From the NCBI GenBank assembly GCA_018267275.1, contig JAFDYV010000004.1, forward strand, positions 124,001-188,000: 64,000 bases of DNA, given 5' to 3'. This DNA is from Bacteroidota bacterium (lineage in GTDB: Bacteria > Bacteroidota > Bacteroidia > Cytophagales > Cyclobacteriaceae). Positions within the stretch are counted from its first letter, which is position 1; each line of letters opens with the position of its first letter. Under the pieces are notes generated by a model. That model was not told where the DNA came from. It ran no database searches and saw only the letters and a list, made by a program, of their open reading frames with translations. The position numbers were made by a program, and so were the translations under genes. Below, in pieces: positions 33,970-42,820 of this stretch.

Positions 33970-35264
33970 GCCAATGGTAATACGATTTTAAAGATGCTTC
34001 CGTTGCCTATTTTACTCTGAACCGTAATTCGGCCACCATGTGCTTCTACTACCAGCTTTACATAATTTAGGCCCAGGCCAAAACCCTTTACGTCATGTAC
34101 ATTGCCCGTGGGCACGCGGTAAAACCGATGAAAGATTTTTGTCTGATTCTCTTTGCTAATACCAATGCCGTTGTCGGCCACGGCCAATGTAAAAACTTGC
34201 GAGGTTGATTCGGTTGAAATGGTAATCACTGGCTGCTGTTGGCAGTACTTCACCGCATTGTCGATCAAATTGTACAACACATTGGAGAGATGCAGTTTAT
34301 CCACAGGCAGTACATCGTCAGTTGCGTTTAGCTGCAGCTGAACGTTGCCCCCCGCTTTTTCCACTGCGAACAAATTGTTTTTTGCAGATTCACTGATTAT
34401 TTGGTGCAGCGATAGGGGCTCGCGCTTTAAGTTCAAACTGTTTTTTTCCCAGCGCGCCATTTGTAATACGCGCTCTACCTGCTGCTTCAACCGATGCGTT
34501 TCATTTTCGATGATGGTGGCATAATTGAGCAATCGCTCAGGTGTTTGAATGATAGATGGATCTTTTAACACACCCGATGAAATTGCGATAGTGGATAGCG
34601 GAGTTTTGAACTCGTGCGTCATATTGTTGATAAAGTCTTTCTGCACTTCAGACAACCTGCGTTGCTTTAGTATGACAAACAGCGCATAGGCAAAAAAGAA
34701 AATCACAATCAGCAGCACGCTCGAAGAGAAAACCCAAATACCCATTTGGCTGACAAGGTTAGCTTCTATGTTGAAGAATCGCACCCCAAAATAATAGCCG
34801 TCTGTTTGCGTGGTGGGCAATTCCGTAAGTGAAATTTGGTTCGGTAAGCTGGGTGTCTTAGTATTTTGTTTTGACGAATTCTTAGTCGGAGCATAATAAT
34901 TACCGCCTACCATGCACTGGTCAGCGCAATCATATACGCCATATTGATAATCGGTGGTAATTTTCCGTTTGTCAAACTCCGTCTTGATCAAATAGCCCAG
35001 TAAGTTAGAGTCGATGGGGCCGTTGAGCAATACCACAAAGTAGTTGGTTGAAACCTGGTCGACAATTTTACTTGCTGGCGCCACCATTTTATTGTAACCA
35101 AAAATCTGGGTAGCCACATTCTCGAGCGCGAGATTCACATCGTTATTAAACTGGTTTTCCTTTAGGTCGAACGCTTTGCGCACCCAGTAGATTTGGGTGA
35201 TAGCGATGCCTAAGATGCTGACCACGGCCAGCGCAATTACAATTCGTAAAGCCAATCTGCTCAC
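33966..35264 (-). CDS. Sensor histidine kinase
   Basis: 432 residues. Helix 1 near 7-27, a periplasmic sensing domain of about 140 residues with two Cys in YGVYDCADQCMVGG, helix 2 near 178-200, then HisKA with the phospho-acceptor His in NNMTHEFKTPLS near 220 and an HATPase with NLIDNAVKYC, VADNGIGIS and KGFGLGLNYVK. It acts with the downstream regulator. The start is GTG; a TAnnTTTG box ends 4 nt before it. Stimulus unknown. Confidence 0.94.
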   Translation of the reverse strand: MSRLALRIVIALAVVSILGIAITQIYWVRKAFDLKENQFNNDVNLALENVATQIFGYNKMVAPASKIVDQVSTNYFVVLLNGPIDSNLLGYLIKTEFDKRKITTDYQYGVYDCADQCMVGGNYYAPTKNSSKQNTKTPSLPNQISLTELPTTQTDGYYFGVRFFNIEANLVSQMGIWVFSSSVLLIVIFFFAYALFVILKQRRLSEVQKDFINNMTHEFKTPLSTIAISSGVLKDPSIIQTPERLLNYATIIENETHRLKQQVERVLQMARWEKNSLNLKREPLSLHQIISESAKNNLFAVEKAGGNVQLQLNATDDVLPVDKLHLSNVLYNLIDNAVKYCQQQPVITISTESTSQVFTLAVADNGIGISKENQTKIFHRFYRVPTGNVHDVKGFGLGLNYVKLVVEAHGGRITVQSKIGNGSIFKIVLPLA

Positions 35265-35268
35265 CTTG

Positions 35269-35276
35269 CAAAGGTA
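35269..35276 (-). promoter_or_regulatory. -7 box 4 nt before the histidine kinase GTG
   Basis: CAAAGGTA reads TACCTTTG on the coding strand, then CAAG, then GTG. The geometry is the same as at the UbiA gene and suggests a leaderless mRNA. A near match to the -33 box (CAGAAA for CAAA) lies 19 nt upstream. Confidence 0.45.
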
Positions 35277-35425
35277 TACAGTATTTACACTGGCACAGAA
35301 ATTGACGTTTGGATTAACAACTCATTAACAACAATTAGGCGTTTTTTAACAGCTTAACTGCGATTTATGCCCGATGTTTGTAGAGTTTAAAACAAGGTTT
35401 TAAGTTTACACTAAAAATAAGAAAC

Positions 35426-35848
35426 ATGAAGAAATTAGCATTCGTAGCAGTTTTTGCATTGATCGCAGGAATTGGCTATGCACAAGAAAAAAGCGGTGCC
35501 TTGCCGTTAGATAAAAACGAAGTAAAAGTTGAGTATGCTTCAGTTACCTGGGAAGCAACTACGCACGACTTTGGAAAGATCAAACAGGGCGTTCCTGCAA
35601 CACATGAATTTAAGTTCACCAACACAGGCAAAGTGCCTTTTATCATTGCCAATGCGCAACCCTCTTGCGGGTGTACAGCCCCCGATTGGACGAAGACGCC
35701 TGTACCTCCGGGCGGAAGCGGATTTGTAAAAGCAACTTTTAACGCTGGTACTCAGGGGCCATTCAACAAGACCATTACCGTTACCAGCAATGTAGAAGGT
35801 GGTATCACACTGCTCACCATTAAAGGTGAAGTGATTGTGACTCAATAG
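35426..35848 (+). CDS. Exported DUF1573 protein
   Basis: 140 residues. Signal peptide 1-19 (ends GYAQ). The mature part is one immunoglobulin-like DUF1573 domain: HDFGKIKQGVPATHEFKFTN near 47, the cysteine pair in SCGCTAP near 84, and ITVTSNVEGG near 117. The domain is widespread in Bacteroidota envelopes, and its role is not established. A strong terminator follows at once. Confidence 0.9.
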   Translation: MKKLAFVAVFALIAGIGYAQEKSGALPLDKNEVKVEYASVTWEATTHDFGKIKQGVPATHEFKFTNTGKVPFIIANAQPSCGCTAPDWTKTPVPPGGSGFVKATFNAGTQGPFNKTITVTSNVEGGITLLTIKGEVIVTQ

Positions 35849-35872
35849 ATCCTCACTTACGTGAACAGAATT

Positions 35873-35902
35873 ATAAGGCGCTTCAAGCGCCTTATTTTTT
35901 TT
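35873..35902 (+). terminator. Strong Rho-independent terminator
   Basis: ATAAGGCGCT-TCA-AGCGCCTTAT is a perfect 10-bp stem with a 3-nt loop and an 8-T run. It ends the DUF1573 gene. The right arm overlaps the stop codon of the convergent heptose kinase gene (35892-35894). Confidence 0.92.
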
Positions 35903-36878
35903 GAAGGTCACCCCACTCGGCCGCCAGTTCCTGCTTATCGATAGGCACCACACCTACGTGCTGACAAACCAAACCGCCACCCAAATTGGCCAGTGCAGCT
36001 ATGTCTTTTGGTGGTAACTTCAATGCAAGGCACAACGCAGCAATGCTTACCACTGTGTCGCCTGCACCGGATACATCTGCGATCTCGCGCTCGTGTGCAG
36101 GCAGTTTAATGTGTTCTCCGTTCAAATCTATGTACACACCATGTTCAGACAATGTAAGCATCACACCATCTGCCTGCAGTTTTTCTTTCAAGGTAGTAAC
36201 AGCTCTTTCCACCTGATTTTGATTGGAAGCTTCCACATCCACTTTCAAACCCTCTCGTAGCTCTTTTAGATTGGGTTTAAACAACGTGACACCCTGGTAT
36301 GATAAGAAGTTTCGTTTTTTGGGGTCTACTACTGTTGGGATTTTGTGTTGTTTGGCCCACGCAACAGTTTGGGAAATGACAGCTGACGTAATGACGCCTT
36401 TGTCATAATCTTCAAAAATGACCACATCGCATTTTGGCAATAGGTGCTCAATCTTCTTTAGCAAATACATTTCCTCGTCAGCGGCTGCAACTTTATCTGT
36501 TTCTTCATCAACTCGCACCACATGCTGATGGCTGGCAATGATTCTTGTTTTTACAGTTGTCGGTCGCGCGTTGCTTGTAACAATGCCTTCTGAGCTGATA
36601 TTGTTTTCGTGGAGGCGTTGCAATAGTTTTTTTCCATCTTCGTCATCACCAATCAGTGCGCATAAAATGGGCTGCGCCCCCAAGGCCGCAACATTGAGCG
36701 CCACGTTGGCCGCCCCGCCCAAACGAAAGTCTTTTTTACGCACGGTTACAATAGGCACCGGAGCCTCAGGTGAAATGCGCTCCACAGCGCCCCAGATGTA
36801 ACTGTCCAGCATTACATCCCCCACGATGAGAACCGTGAGTTTTGAAAACGATTCGATTATTTGGGTAGACTCTTTCAT
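35892..36878 (-). CDS. PfkB-family sugar kinase, RfaE1/HldE kinase domain type
   Basis: 328 residues. Motifs: DVMLDSYIWGAVERISPEAP near 20, GGAANVALNVAALGA near 53 and the catalytic DVSGAGDTVVS near 263. This is the D-glycero-beta-D-manno-heptose 7-phosphate kinase type, which makes the ADP-heptose precursor of LPS inner core. The adenylyltransferase half of HldE is absent, so it must be a separate gene, as in many Bacteroidota. The stop codon lies inside a terminator stem. Between it and aspC lies a heptamer array. Confidence 0.88.
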   Translation of the reverse strand: MKESTQIIESFSKLTVLIVGDVMLDSYIWGAVERISPEAPVPIVTVRKKDFRLGGAANVALNVAALGAQPILCALIGDDEDGKKLLQRLHENNISSEGIVTSNARPTTVKTRIIASHQHVVRVDEETDKVAAADEEMYLLKKIEHLLPKCDVVIFEDYDKGVITSAVISQTVAWAKQHKIPTVVDPKKRNFLSYQGVTLFKPNLKELREGLKVDVEASNQNQVERAVTTLKEKLQADGVMLTLSEHGVYIDLNGEHIKLPAHEREIADVSGAGDTVVSIAALCLALKLPPKDIAALANLGGGLVCQHVGVVPIDKQELAAEWGDLQKK

Positions 36879-36890
36879 TGCAAAAACAAA

Positions 36891-36960
36891 GTAGGCAGTA
36901 GCCGGTAGGCAGTAGGCAGGTGTTTACTGCCAACTGCCAACTGGAGACTGCCTACTCTTA
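36891..36960. repeat. Ten-unit heptamer array with mirrored arms
   Basis: Seventy bases in exact 7-bp phase. Left five: GTAGGCA, GTAGCCG, GTAGGCA, GTAGGCA, GGTGTTT. Right five: ACTGCCA, ACTGCCA, ACTGGAG, ACTGCCT, ACTCTTA. GTAGGCAGT (36891-36899) and ACTGCCTAC (36947-36955) are exact reverse complements. It lies 16 nt from the aspC stop and 12 nt from the kinase start. It is the clearest member of the family. Confidence 0.85.
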
Positions 36961-36976
36961 TTGGTGTCATAGAATT

Positions 36977-38173
36977 TTATTTTAGAGAGGTGAGTGCCTC
37001 TTTCATTCTCTTCATTGCTTCTACCAAGTCTTTTTCCGAAGCGGCATACGACAACCGCACGCAGGCCTCATCACCGAAGGCACCACCCGGCACTAAGGAA
37101 ACATGCCCTTTCTCCAACATATAGTAACAAAAATCATCTCCGTTTTTTATCACTTTGTCACCATCTTTCTTTCCATAATAGCTACTTACATCCGGGAAGA
37201 AATAAAACGCCCCTTGTGGGTAGTTGGCTTTTACACCCGGCATGTCTTTCAACAGGTTGTACACGATGTCTCTTCGTTTGTGGTACTCATCTACCATTTT
37301 CTTGGTAGGCGCTAAGTCACCCGTGATGGCAGCCAGTGCACCACGTTGCGAAATAGAGCAGTTCGCAGATGTTAGTTGGCCTTGCACTTTGTTGCAACCA
37401 TCAGCCACCCACTTGGGGGCAGCAATGTAGCCTACGCGCCAGCCTGTCATCGCAAATCCTTTGGCAAACCCGTTAACGGTGATGGTGCGCTCAAACATGC
37501 CCGGCAACGAAGCCATACTGGTTTGGTCACCTGTAAAGTTGATGTGTTCATAAATCTCATCGGCAATCACCAATAGATTTGGATGCTTCAACACTACATT
37601 GGCAATATCTTGCAATTCTTTTTTCGAAAATACCGAACCGGTTGGGTTGCAAGGTGAAGAAAAAATGATGGCTTTGGTTTTTGGGGTAATCGCTTTCTCT
37701 ACTTGCGCAGCGGTCACTTTAAAATCATTTTCGATACCGCCCTTCACCAGCACCGGTGTAGCTTCGGCCAATCGAACCAGCGCATCGTAGCTCACCCAAT
37801 AAGGCGAAAACACTATTACTTCGTCACCCGGATTTAACAATGCCAACATCACATTGGCGATAGATTGCTTGGCTCCATTGGAAACGACTATGTTCTCTGC
37901 CTTGTACGGAACGTTATTTTCTTTGTTGTATTTGGCGGCAAGCGCTTCGCGCAAATCTTGGTAGCCGGCCACCGGAGGATAAGAAAAGTACTTCCCATCA
38001 TCGATGGCTTTTTTGGCGGCATCACAAATATGCTGGGGGGTTTTAAAGTCGGGCTCGCCCAAACTTAAGTTGATGACATCAATGCCGCGATTTTTGAATT
38101 CGCGTGCTTTGGCTGCCATCGCCAGCGTTGCAGATTCTTCAATGGCGTTGATACGGTTAGACAGGTTATTCAT
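36977..38173 (-). CDS. Pyridoxal-phosphate aspartate aminotransferase (type Ib)
   Basis: 398 residues. LSLGEPDFKTPQHI near 37, SNGAKQSIANV near 99, NPTGSVFSKKEL near 176, the Tyr of IADEIYEHI near 205 and the PLP lysine in NGFAKGFAMTGWRVGYI near 239 are all present. It makes oxaloacetate and glutamate from aspartate and 2-oxoglutarate in the cytoplasm. Its ATG overlaps the stop of the PIN toxin gene by 8 nt, so it appears to be the third gene of that operon. Confidence 0.93.
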   Translation of the reverse strand: MNNLSNRINAIEESATLAMAAKAREFKNRGIDVINLSLGEPDFKTPQHICDAAKKAIDDGKYFSYPPVAGYQDLREALAAKYNKENNVPYKAENIVVSNGAKQSIANVMLALLNPGDEVIVFSPYWVSYDALVRLAEATPVLVKGGIENDFKVTAAQVEKAITPKTKAIIFSSPCNPTGSVFSKKELQDIANVVLKHPNLLVIADEIYEHINFTGDQTSMASLPGMFERTITVNGFAKGFAMTGWRVGYIAAPKWVADGCNKVQGQLTSANCSISQRGALAAITGDLAPTKKMVDEYHKRRDIVYNLLKDMPGVKANYPQGAFYFFPDVSSYYGKKDGDKVIKNGDDFCYYMLEKGHVSLVPGGAFGDEACVRLSYAASEKDLVEAMKRMKEALTSLK

Positions 38174-38534
38174 AGATAATAATTTCAGGCGATTCTATTT
38201 CTTTAAAGTCTTGGTCTGACGTAATTAATGGCAAACTTAAGAAACGTGCCGTGGCCAGCACAATAGTATCAGGAAGTTTTAGCTTTGTTTGCTTTCGTAT
38301 TTGAATGGCCTCCGTTTTTATCTCCTCATTGATATCGATAACCACACATTCTTGTATGAATTTCGAAACTTGCAATTGCTGCTTCGCACTAATGCCCTTA
38401 TATCCTAAAAGCTCAAGTTGAGAAATAAAAGACAGGTAAAGTTTTTTTTGATAAAGCAATTCCGAAAGGATTTGGTCACCATTTAAAAGATAGAGAACAA
38501 TATTAGTGTCTAGCACAACACTATTCCCATTCAT
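38166..38534 (-). CDS. PIN-domain (VapC-like) toxin
   Basis: 122 residues. Acidic residues of the PIN fold: Asp9 in VVLDTNIVLYL, Glu in FISQLELLGY near 41, Asp in LPDTIVLATA near 89 and Asp in LITSDQDF near 107. A likely ribonuclease toxin. It overlaps its small antitoxin gene upstream by 14 nt and aspC downstream by 8 nt. Confidence 0.88.
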   Translation of the reverse strand: MNGNSVVLDTNIVLYLLNGDQILSELLYQKKLYLSFISQLELLGYKGISAKQQLQVSKFIQECVVIDINEEIKTEAIQIRKQTKLKLPDTIVLATARFLSLPLITSDQDFKEIESPEIIIYE

Positions 38535-38685
38535 TTCTCAATTCTTTTTGAATGGCCAAAGCATCTTTTGGGAGCTTAATCACGCCGCAATATTTCATGG
38601 TGTCTACACCTTTGGAGCCAATGGCTTTATTGAACCTTTTAGAAAGATTCTTTTTTGGTGACTTCTTTTTGATGACAATTGACAT
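38521..38685 (-). CDS. Small antitoxin of the VapC-like toxin
   Basis: 54 residues (MSIVIKKKSPKKNLSKRF... ending ELRNEWE), ATG at 38685 and TAG at 38521-38523. The N-terminus is very rich in Lys and Arg, and the C-terminal half is a short helix with PKDALAIQKEL. The overlap with the PIN gene, the size and the promoter placement make an antitoxin role likely. It is not a typical VapB: I see no clear AbrB or ribbon-helix-helix motif. Confidence 0.72.
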   Translation of the reverse strand: MSIVIKKKSPKKNLSKRFNKAIGSKGVDTMKYCGVIKLPKDALAIQKELRNEWE

Positions 38686-38704
38686 TGGTCAAAAATTATG
38701 ATTT

Positions 38705-38712
38705 CAAATATA
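38705..38712 (-). promoter_or_regulatory. -7 box of the second toxin-antitoxin operon
   Basis: CAAATATA reads TATATTTG on the coding strand, a full TAnnTTTG match, about 15 nt plus 4 before the antitoxin ATG. It lies only 6 nt past the recR stop, so the toxin genes have their own promoter inside the larger leftward cluster. Confidence 0.5.
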
Positions 38713-38717
38713 CTGAA

Positions 38718-39323
38718 TTAATGGAACAGCGTTCGCGCAGTAATGCTTCTGCCTAGCGTAATTTCATCTGCATATTCCAAATCTCCGCCTACAGGCACCC
38801 CACGTGCAATCGATGTAACCTTTACAGGGAGGCCCTGTAATTTTCGGTTTAAATAAAAGCTCGTGGTATCTCCCTCCATCGTGGGGTTAAGTGCCAAAAT
38901 GATTTCTTTGATTTCAGTGCTTTTACTTACCCGTAGCACCAGCGACTCTATTTGCAAATCGCCAGGCCCCACCCCTTGTATGGGCGAAATAACACCCCCG
39001 AGCACATGATAGACCCCTGTGTATTGCGCGGTGTTTTCAATCGCCATCACATCTTTGCTTTCTTCAACCACGCACACAATCGATTTATCCCTTCGGTGGC
39101 TGGTGCAGATTGCACACTCTTCGTTGTCTGAAATATTGAAACAAGTGTTACAATAGCGAATATTCTTGCGCAACTTGTTTAATGCTTCAGTTAAAGCAAA
39201 AGTTTGATGTTCCGTTTCTTTAATCAGGTGGAGGACCAATCGCAAGGCTGTTTTCTTGCCAATACCGGGCAATTTAGAAACCTCATTAACGGCTTCTTCG
39301 ATCAATTTGGAAGGATACTCCAC
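38718..39323 (-). CDS. recR: Recombination mediator RecR
   Basis: 201 residues. N-terminal helix-hairpin-helix ([15 protein letters not shown] near 15), a four-Cys zinc finger ([16 protein letters not shown] near 57), a Toprim domain ([17 protein letters not shown] near 80) and the C-terminal [14 protein letters not shown]. With RecO (and RecF) it loads RecA on gapped DNA. The start is GTG, directly after the clpS stop (TAAGTG), which suggests translational coupling. Confidence 0.96.
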   Translation of the reverse strand: MEYPSKLIEEAVNEVSKLPGIGKKTALRLVLHLIKETEHQTFALTEALNKLRKNIRYCNTCFNISDNEECAICTSHRRDKSIVCVVEESKDVMAIENTAQYTGVYHVLGGVISPIQGVGPGDLQIESLVLRVSKSTEIKEIILALNPTMEGDTTSFYLNRKLQGLPVKVTSIARGVPVGGDLEYADEITLGRSITARTLFH

Positions 39324-39602
39324 TTAAATAATTTTGGCGTCAATGCCTGCTTCGCAAATGGCATCGCGTTGAGGTTTCAGTTCGTCCCAGCTTCCGGTTT
39401 TTACCGTGCACTTTCCCTTATAGTGAATTAACCAGGTACACTGCTCTGCCTGTTCGGGCGAGTGCTTGCACACACGGATGAGCGTAGCAATCACGTGGTC
39501 AAAAGTGTTAAAATCATCATTGTACACCACCAAATCACGCACTTCCGTGATTTCAATGGCTTCAAGCAAATCAGTTAACTCCTTTTCCTCAACAGATGTC
39601 AT
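39324..39602 (-). CDS. clpS: ClpS adaptor protein
   Basis: 92 residues. Delivers N-end rule substrates to ClpAP-type proteases. VVYNDDFNTFDHVIATLIRVCKHS has the ND box that reads the N-terminal residue. The C-terminal half is a little divergent (GKCTVKTGSWDELKPQRDAI), as usual in Bacteroidota. First gene of the leftward cluster. Confidence 0.9.
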   Translation of the reverse strand: MTSVEEKELTDLLEAIEITEVRDLVVYNDDFNTFDHVIATLIRVCKHSPEQAEQCTWLIHYKGKCTVKTGSWDELKPQRDAICEAGIDAKII

Positions 39603-39617
39603 ACCAAAACGAAGTCA

Positions 39618-39625
39618 CAAAAATA
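39618..39625 (-). promoter_or_regulatory. Candidate -7 box of clpS-recR
   Basis: CAAAAATA reads TATTTTTG on the coding strand, a full match, 15 nt before the clpS ATG. No TTTG is found at the expected -33 spacing. Confidence 0.5.
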
Positions 39626-39729
39626 GCAAGAATTTTAATGAGAGGGAATGAAATCACTCTCTGCCATCGGTATAATTTGCACACGGCACAGATTCTTTTT
39701 TTCCTATATTTCAACTATAACCTTACCGT

Positions 39730-42700
39730 ATGCGATACCTACTCTACCTCTCGTTCTTCTTTTTGGGATTAACTTATCTTCAAGCCCAAACCATCGACTC
39801 CAAATATTTCGACAAACTCAAGTGGCGCAACATTGGTCCTGTGCGGGGTGGGCGTTCACTTGGTAGTTCCGGCAGCCCGGGTAGGCCAAACGAATATTAC
39901 TTTGGCGCCACCGGTGGCGGTTTGTGGAAGACTACCGATGGCGGACAAGAATGGTTTCCGGTAACGGATGGACAGATCTCTTCGTCTTCGATTGGTGCCG
40001 TGGCCGTGGCAGAAACCAATCCCGACATCGTATACATTGGTGCGGGTGAAACGCAACTTCGCGGCAGCATCACACAGGGAGATGGCGTTTACAAAACAGT
40101 AGATGGTGGCAAGACATGGCGTCATTTGGGTTTGAAAGAAACGCAGGCCATTGCGCGCATTCGCGTTCATCCAACTAACCCCGATGTTGTGTATGTTGCA
40201 GCGCTCGGTCACCCTTATGGGGATAACGAAGAACGCGGTGTGTTTCGCAGCACCGATGGTGGCAACACCTGGAAAAAGATATTATATGTGAGCCCCAAGG
40301 CAGGCGCTGCTGACTTGATTATCGATCGCACGAATCCAAAAATCATTTATGCCAGCACGTGGCAAGTTTATCGCAGAACGTGGAAAATGTGGGGCGGTGG
40401 CCCTGATTGCAAATTGTGGAAATCAGAAAATGGTGGCGACACCTGGATTGATCTGACATCGAATCCGGGCATGCCAGCAGGGCCGATTGGAAAAATTGGT
40501 ATCACAGTCTCGCCTGCCGATAATAAAAGATTGTGGACAATTGTAGAGGCGAATGATGGTGGCGTATATCGCAGCGATGATGCGGGTGCAACCTGGAAGA
40601 AAACAAATGATGAACGAAAACTCAGGCAGCGGGCTTTTTATTATTCCAGAATTTATGCCGACCCGCTCGACCGCGAAACGGTCTATTGTTTGAATGTAGA
40701 TTTTTGGAAGTCAACCGATGGCGGTGTAAAGTTCGATACCGAAATAAAAGTGCCGCACGGTGACAACCACGACTTGTGGATTGACCCAAATAATCCGCTG
40801 CGAATGATTACTTCAAATGATGGTGGAGGCTGTGTATCCGTGAATGGTGGCAAGAGTTGGACGGACGAAGATTACATTACCACGCAATTTTACCATGTTA
40901 CTACTACCAATCACGTGCCGTATCATGTGGCAGGTGCGCAGCAAGACAATTCTACGATTGCAATCCCCAGCGAAGGTTGGAATCACATGAATGTACTAGG
41001 CGAATGGGGTTATGATGTAGGCGGTGGCGAGAGTGGTTACATCACATCGCATCCTGATAATCCAAACATCTACTATGCGGGAAGTCAGGGAGCGTTGCTC
41101 ACGCGCAAAGATGTGAGCACCGGGCAAATTCGTGACATACAAGTGTACCCAAGATTTTTCTCGGGCGAACCGGCCAGCTCGTTGCCTGAGCGTTGGCAGT
41201 GGACGTATCCTATCGTCTTCTCTCCAAGAGACTCAAAAATTTTGTACACGTGTTCCCAGCACGTGTGGAAAACAACCGATGACGGGCAGAGCTGGGAAAA
41301 AATTTCTCCTGACTTAACGTATGCCGACCCTGAGACATTGGGAATATCCGGAGGCGAAATCACACGCGACATGAACGGCCCGGAAATTTATGCGACTGTA
41401 TTTGCACTTTCTCCTTCGTTTCATGATGTGAATACGATTTGGGCAGGAAGTGACGATGGAAAGATAAACATCACACGTGATGGCGGAAAAAACTGGACGA
41501 ATATTACACCAAAGGATTTACCAAAAAATTCTGTAGTTGCCATCATCGATGAGTCGAGACACAAAGCAGGTACCGCTTACGTGGCAGCATTTCGGTATCA
41601 GGTAGATGATCGGCAGCCTTATGTCTTCAGAACGACTGATTATGGAAAGACATGGACGAAGATTATAACCGGAATTAAAGATGGGCATTTCTCCAGATCA
41701 ATACGTGAAGACCATGTGCGTCCCGGACTTTTGTTTTTGGGGACAGAACATGGTGCGTATGTTTCGTTCAATGCTGGTGATAATTGGCAACCCCTTCAAT
41801 TGAATTTACCTGATACACCCATTCGCGATTTGGTGGTGAAGAATGATGACGTGGTGCTGGGTACGCACGGTCGTGGGTTTTGGATTTTGGATGACATCAA
41901 TCCGCTGCGGCAACTCACGCCCGAGTTGATGAAGCAAAATGCAATTCTGTTTCAACCGAGTGATGCGATCCGCGGTGTGTATGATGCCACGTTTCAATAC
42001 TACTTAAAAGACAAAGTAGACACGGTGAAACTTGAGATTTTAGATGCGAACGGAAATCTAGTGCGCAAGTATTCTGGCACCAAAACAGAAGAGAAACCAA
42101 CGGAAGGAGACTTCTGGGGCGGTGGCGATAGTAAGCCAACCGCTGCTGCAGGATTGAACACCTTCCGCTGGAATGGCCGTTACGAAGGAGCTACCATTTT
42201 TGATGGCATCATCATTTGGGGAGCGCGTCCACAGAATGGTCCGAAGGCACCAACAGGAAAATATCAAGTGCGCATCAGGGTAGGAAGCTACACACAAACG
42301 TATCCGTTTACGGTCAAGATGAATCCAAACCTGAAGGGTGTGAGCGAAGCAGATTTGAAAGAGACGTTTGACTTGGCCATCAAAATCCGCGACCGCGAGT
42401 CGGCTGCCAACGAAGCGGTCATCCGCATTCGCGATTTGAAAAAGCAAATTGAAGAACGGGCTAAAGAAGTAAACGACCCTGCTCTCTCCGCCTCGGCAAA
42501 AGAGTTGATTGCCAAGATTACCGCCATTGAAGAAGATTTGTATCAAACTAAAAACCGCAGCGGCCAAGACCCGCTTAACTTTCCAATCAAACTCGGTAAT
42601 CGACTCTCGGCCTTGAGGCGCAGTTTGGAAACGGGCGATGCCAAACCCACCGCTGGCGCGTACAAAGTTTTTGACGAACTCAGCAAAGAACTCGATGGCC

Positions 42701-42801
42701 ACCTCGCAAAACTTGAGACCACGCTAAAATCCGGTATCGATGCCATCAACCCGGTGCTGATGAACAAACAGATGAAGGCGATTATTGATAAAAAGAAGTA
42801 A
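39730..42801 (+). CDS. Large secreted BNR/sortilin-like beta-propeller protein
   Basis: 1023 residues. Signal peptide 1-18 (ends YLQAQ). About ten Asp-box (BNR) units are spread over residues 70-690: TDGGQEWF, VDGGKTWRH, TDGGNTWKK, ENGGDTWID, DDAGATWKK, NGGKSWTDE, DDGQSWEK, RDGGKNWTN, DYGKTWTK, NAGDNWQPL. These form two beta-propellers. A C-terminal beta-sandwich follows (about 755-860), then a helical tail. Such proteins are often called glycosyl hydrolases, but I see no sialidase catalytic set. There is no C-terminal sorting domain. Function unknown. Confidence 0.88.
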   Translation: MRYLLYLSFFFLGLTYLQAQTIDSKYFDKLKWRNIGPVRGGRSLGSSGSPGRPNEYYFGATGGGLWKTTDGGQEWFPVTDGQISSSSIGAVAVAETNPDIVYIGAGETQLRGSITQGDGVYKTVDGGKTWRHLGLKETQAIARIRVHPTNPDVVYVAALGHPYGDNEERGVFRSTDGGNTWKKILYVSPKAGAADLIIDRTNPKIIYASTWQVYRRTWKMWGGGPDCKLWKSENGGDTWIDLTSNPGMPAGPIGKIGITVSPADNKRLWTIVEANDGGVYRSDDAGATWKKTNDERKLRQRAFYYSRIYADPLDRETVYCLNVDFWKSTDGGVKFDTEIKVPHGDNHDLWIDPNNPLRMITSNDGGGCVSVNGGKSWTDEDYITTQFYHVTTTNHVPYHVAGAQQDNSTIAIPSEGWNHMNVLGEWGYDVGGGESGYITSHPDNPNIYYAGSQGALLTRKDVSTGQIRDIQVYPRFFSGEPASSLPERWQWTYPIVFSPRDSKILYTCSQHVWKTTDDGQSWEKISPDLTYADPETLGISGGEITRDMNGPEIYATVFALSPSFHDVNTIWAGSDDGKINITRDGGKNWTNITPKDLPKNSVVAIIDESRHKAGTAYVAAFRYQVDDRQPYVFRTTDYGKTWTKIITGIKDGHFSRSIREDHVRPGLLFLGTEHGAYVSFNAGDNWQPLQLNLPDTPIRDLVVKNDDVVLGTHGRGFWILDDINPLRQLTPELMKQNAILFQPSDAIRGVYDATFQYYLKDKVDTVKLEILDANGNLVRKYSGTKTEEKPTEGDFWGGGDSKPTAAAGLNTFRWNGRYEGATIFDGIIIWGARPQNGPKAPTGKYQVRIRVGSYTQTYPFTVKMNPNLKGVSEADLKETFDLAIKIRDRESAANEAVIRIRDLKKQIEERAKEVNDPALSASAKELIAKITAIEEDLYQTKNRSGQDPLNFPIKLGNRLSALRRSLETGDAKPTAGAYKVFDELSKELDGHLAKLETTLKSGIDAINPVLMNKQMKAIIDKKK

Positions 42802-42820
42802 ACCGACAATTTGAATCTTT

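Noticed and set aside
35892..36878. Full bifunctional HldE
   Set aside because: Only the kinase half is present; no HxGH nucleotidyltransferase motif follows.
36891..36960. Heptamer arrays as CRISPR
   Set aside because: The units are 7-8 bp, contiguous with no spacers, and no cas gene is in the window.
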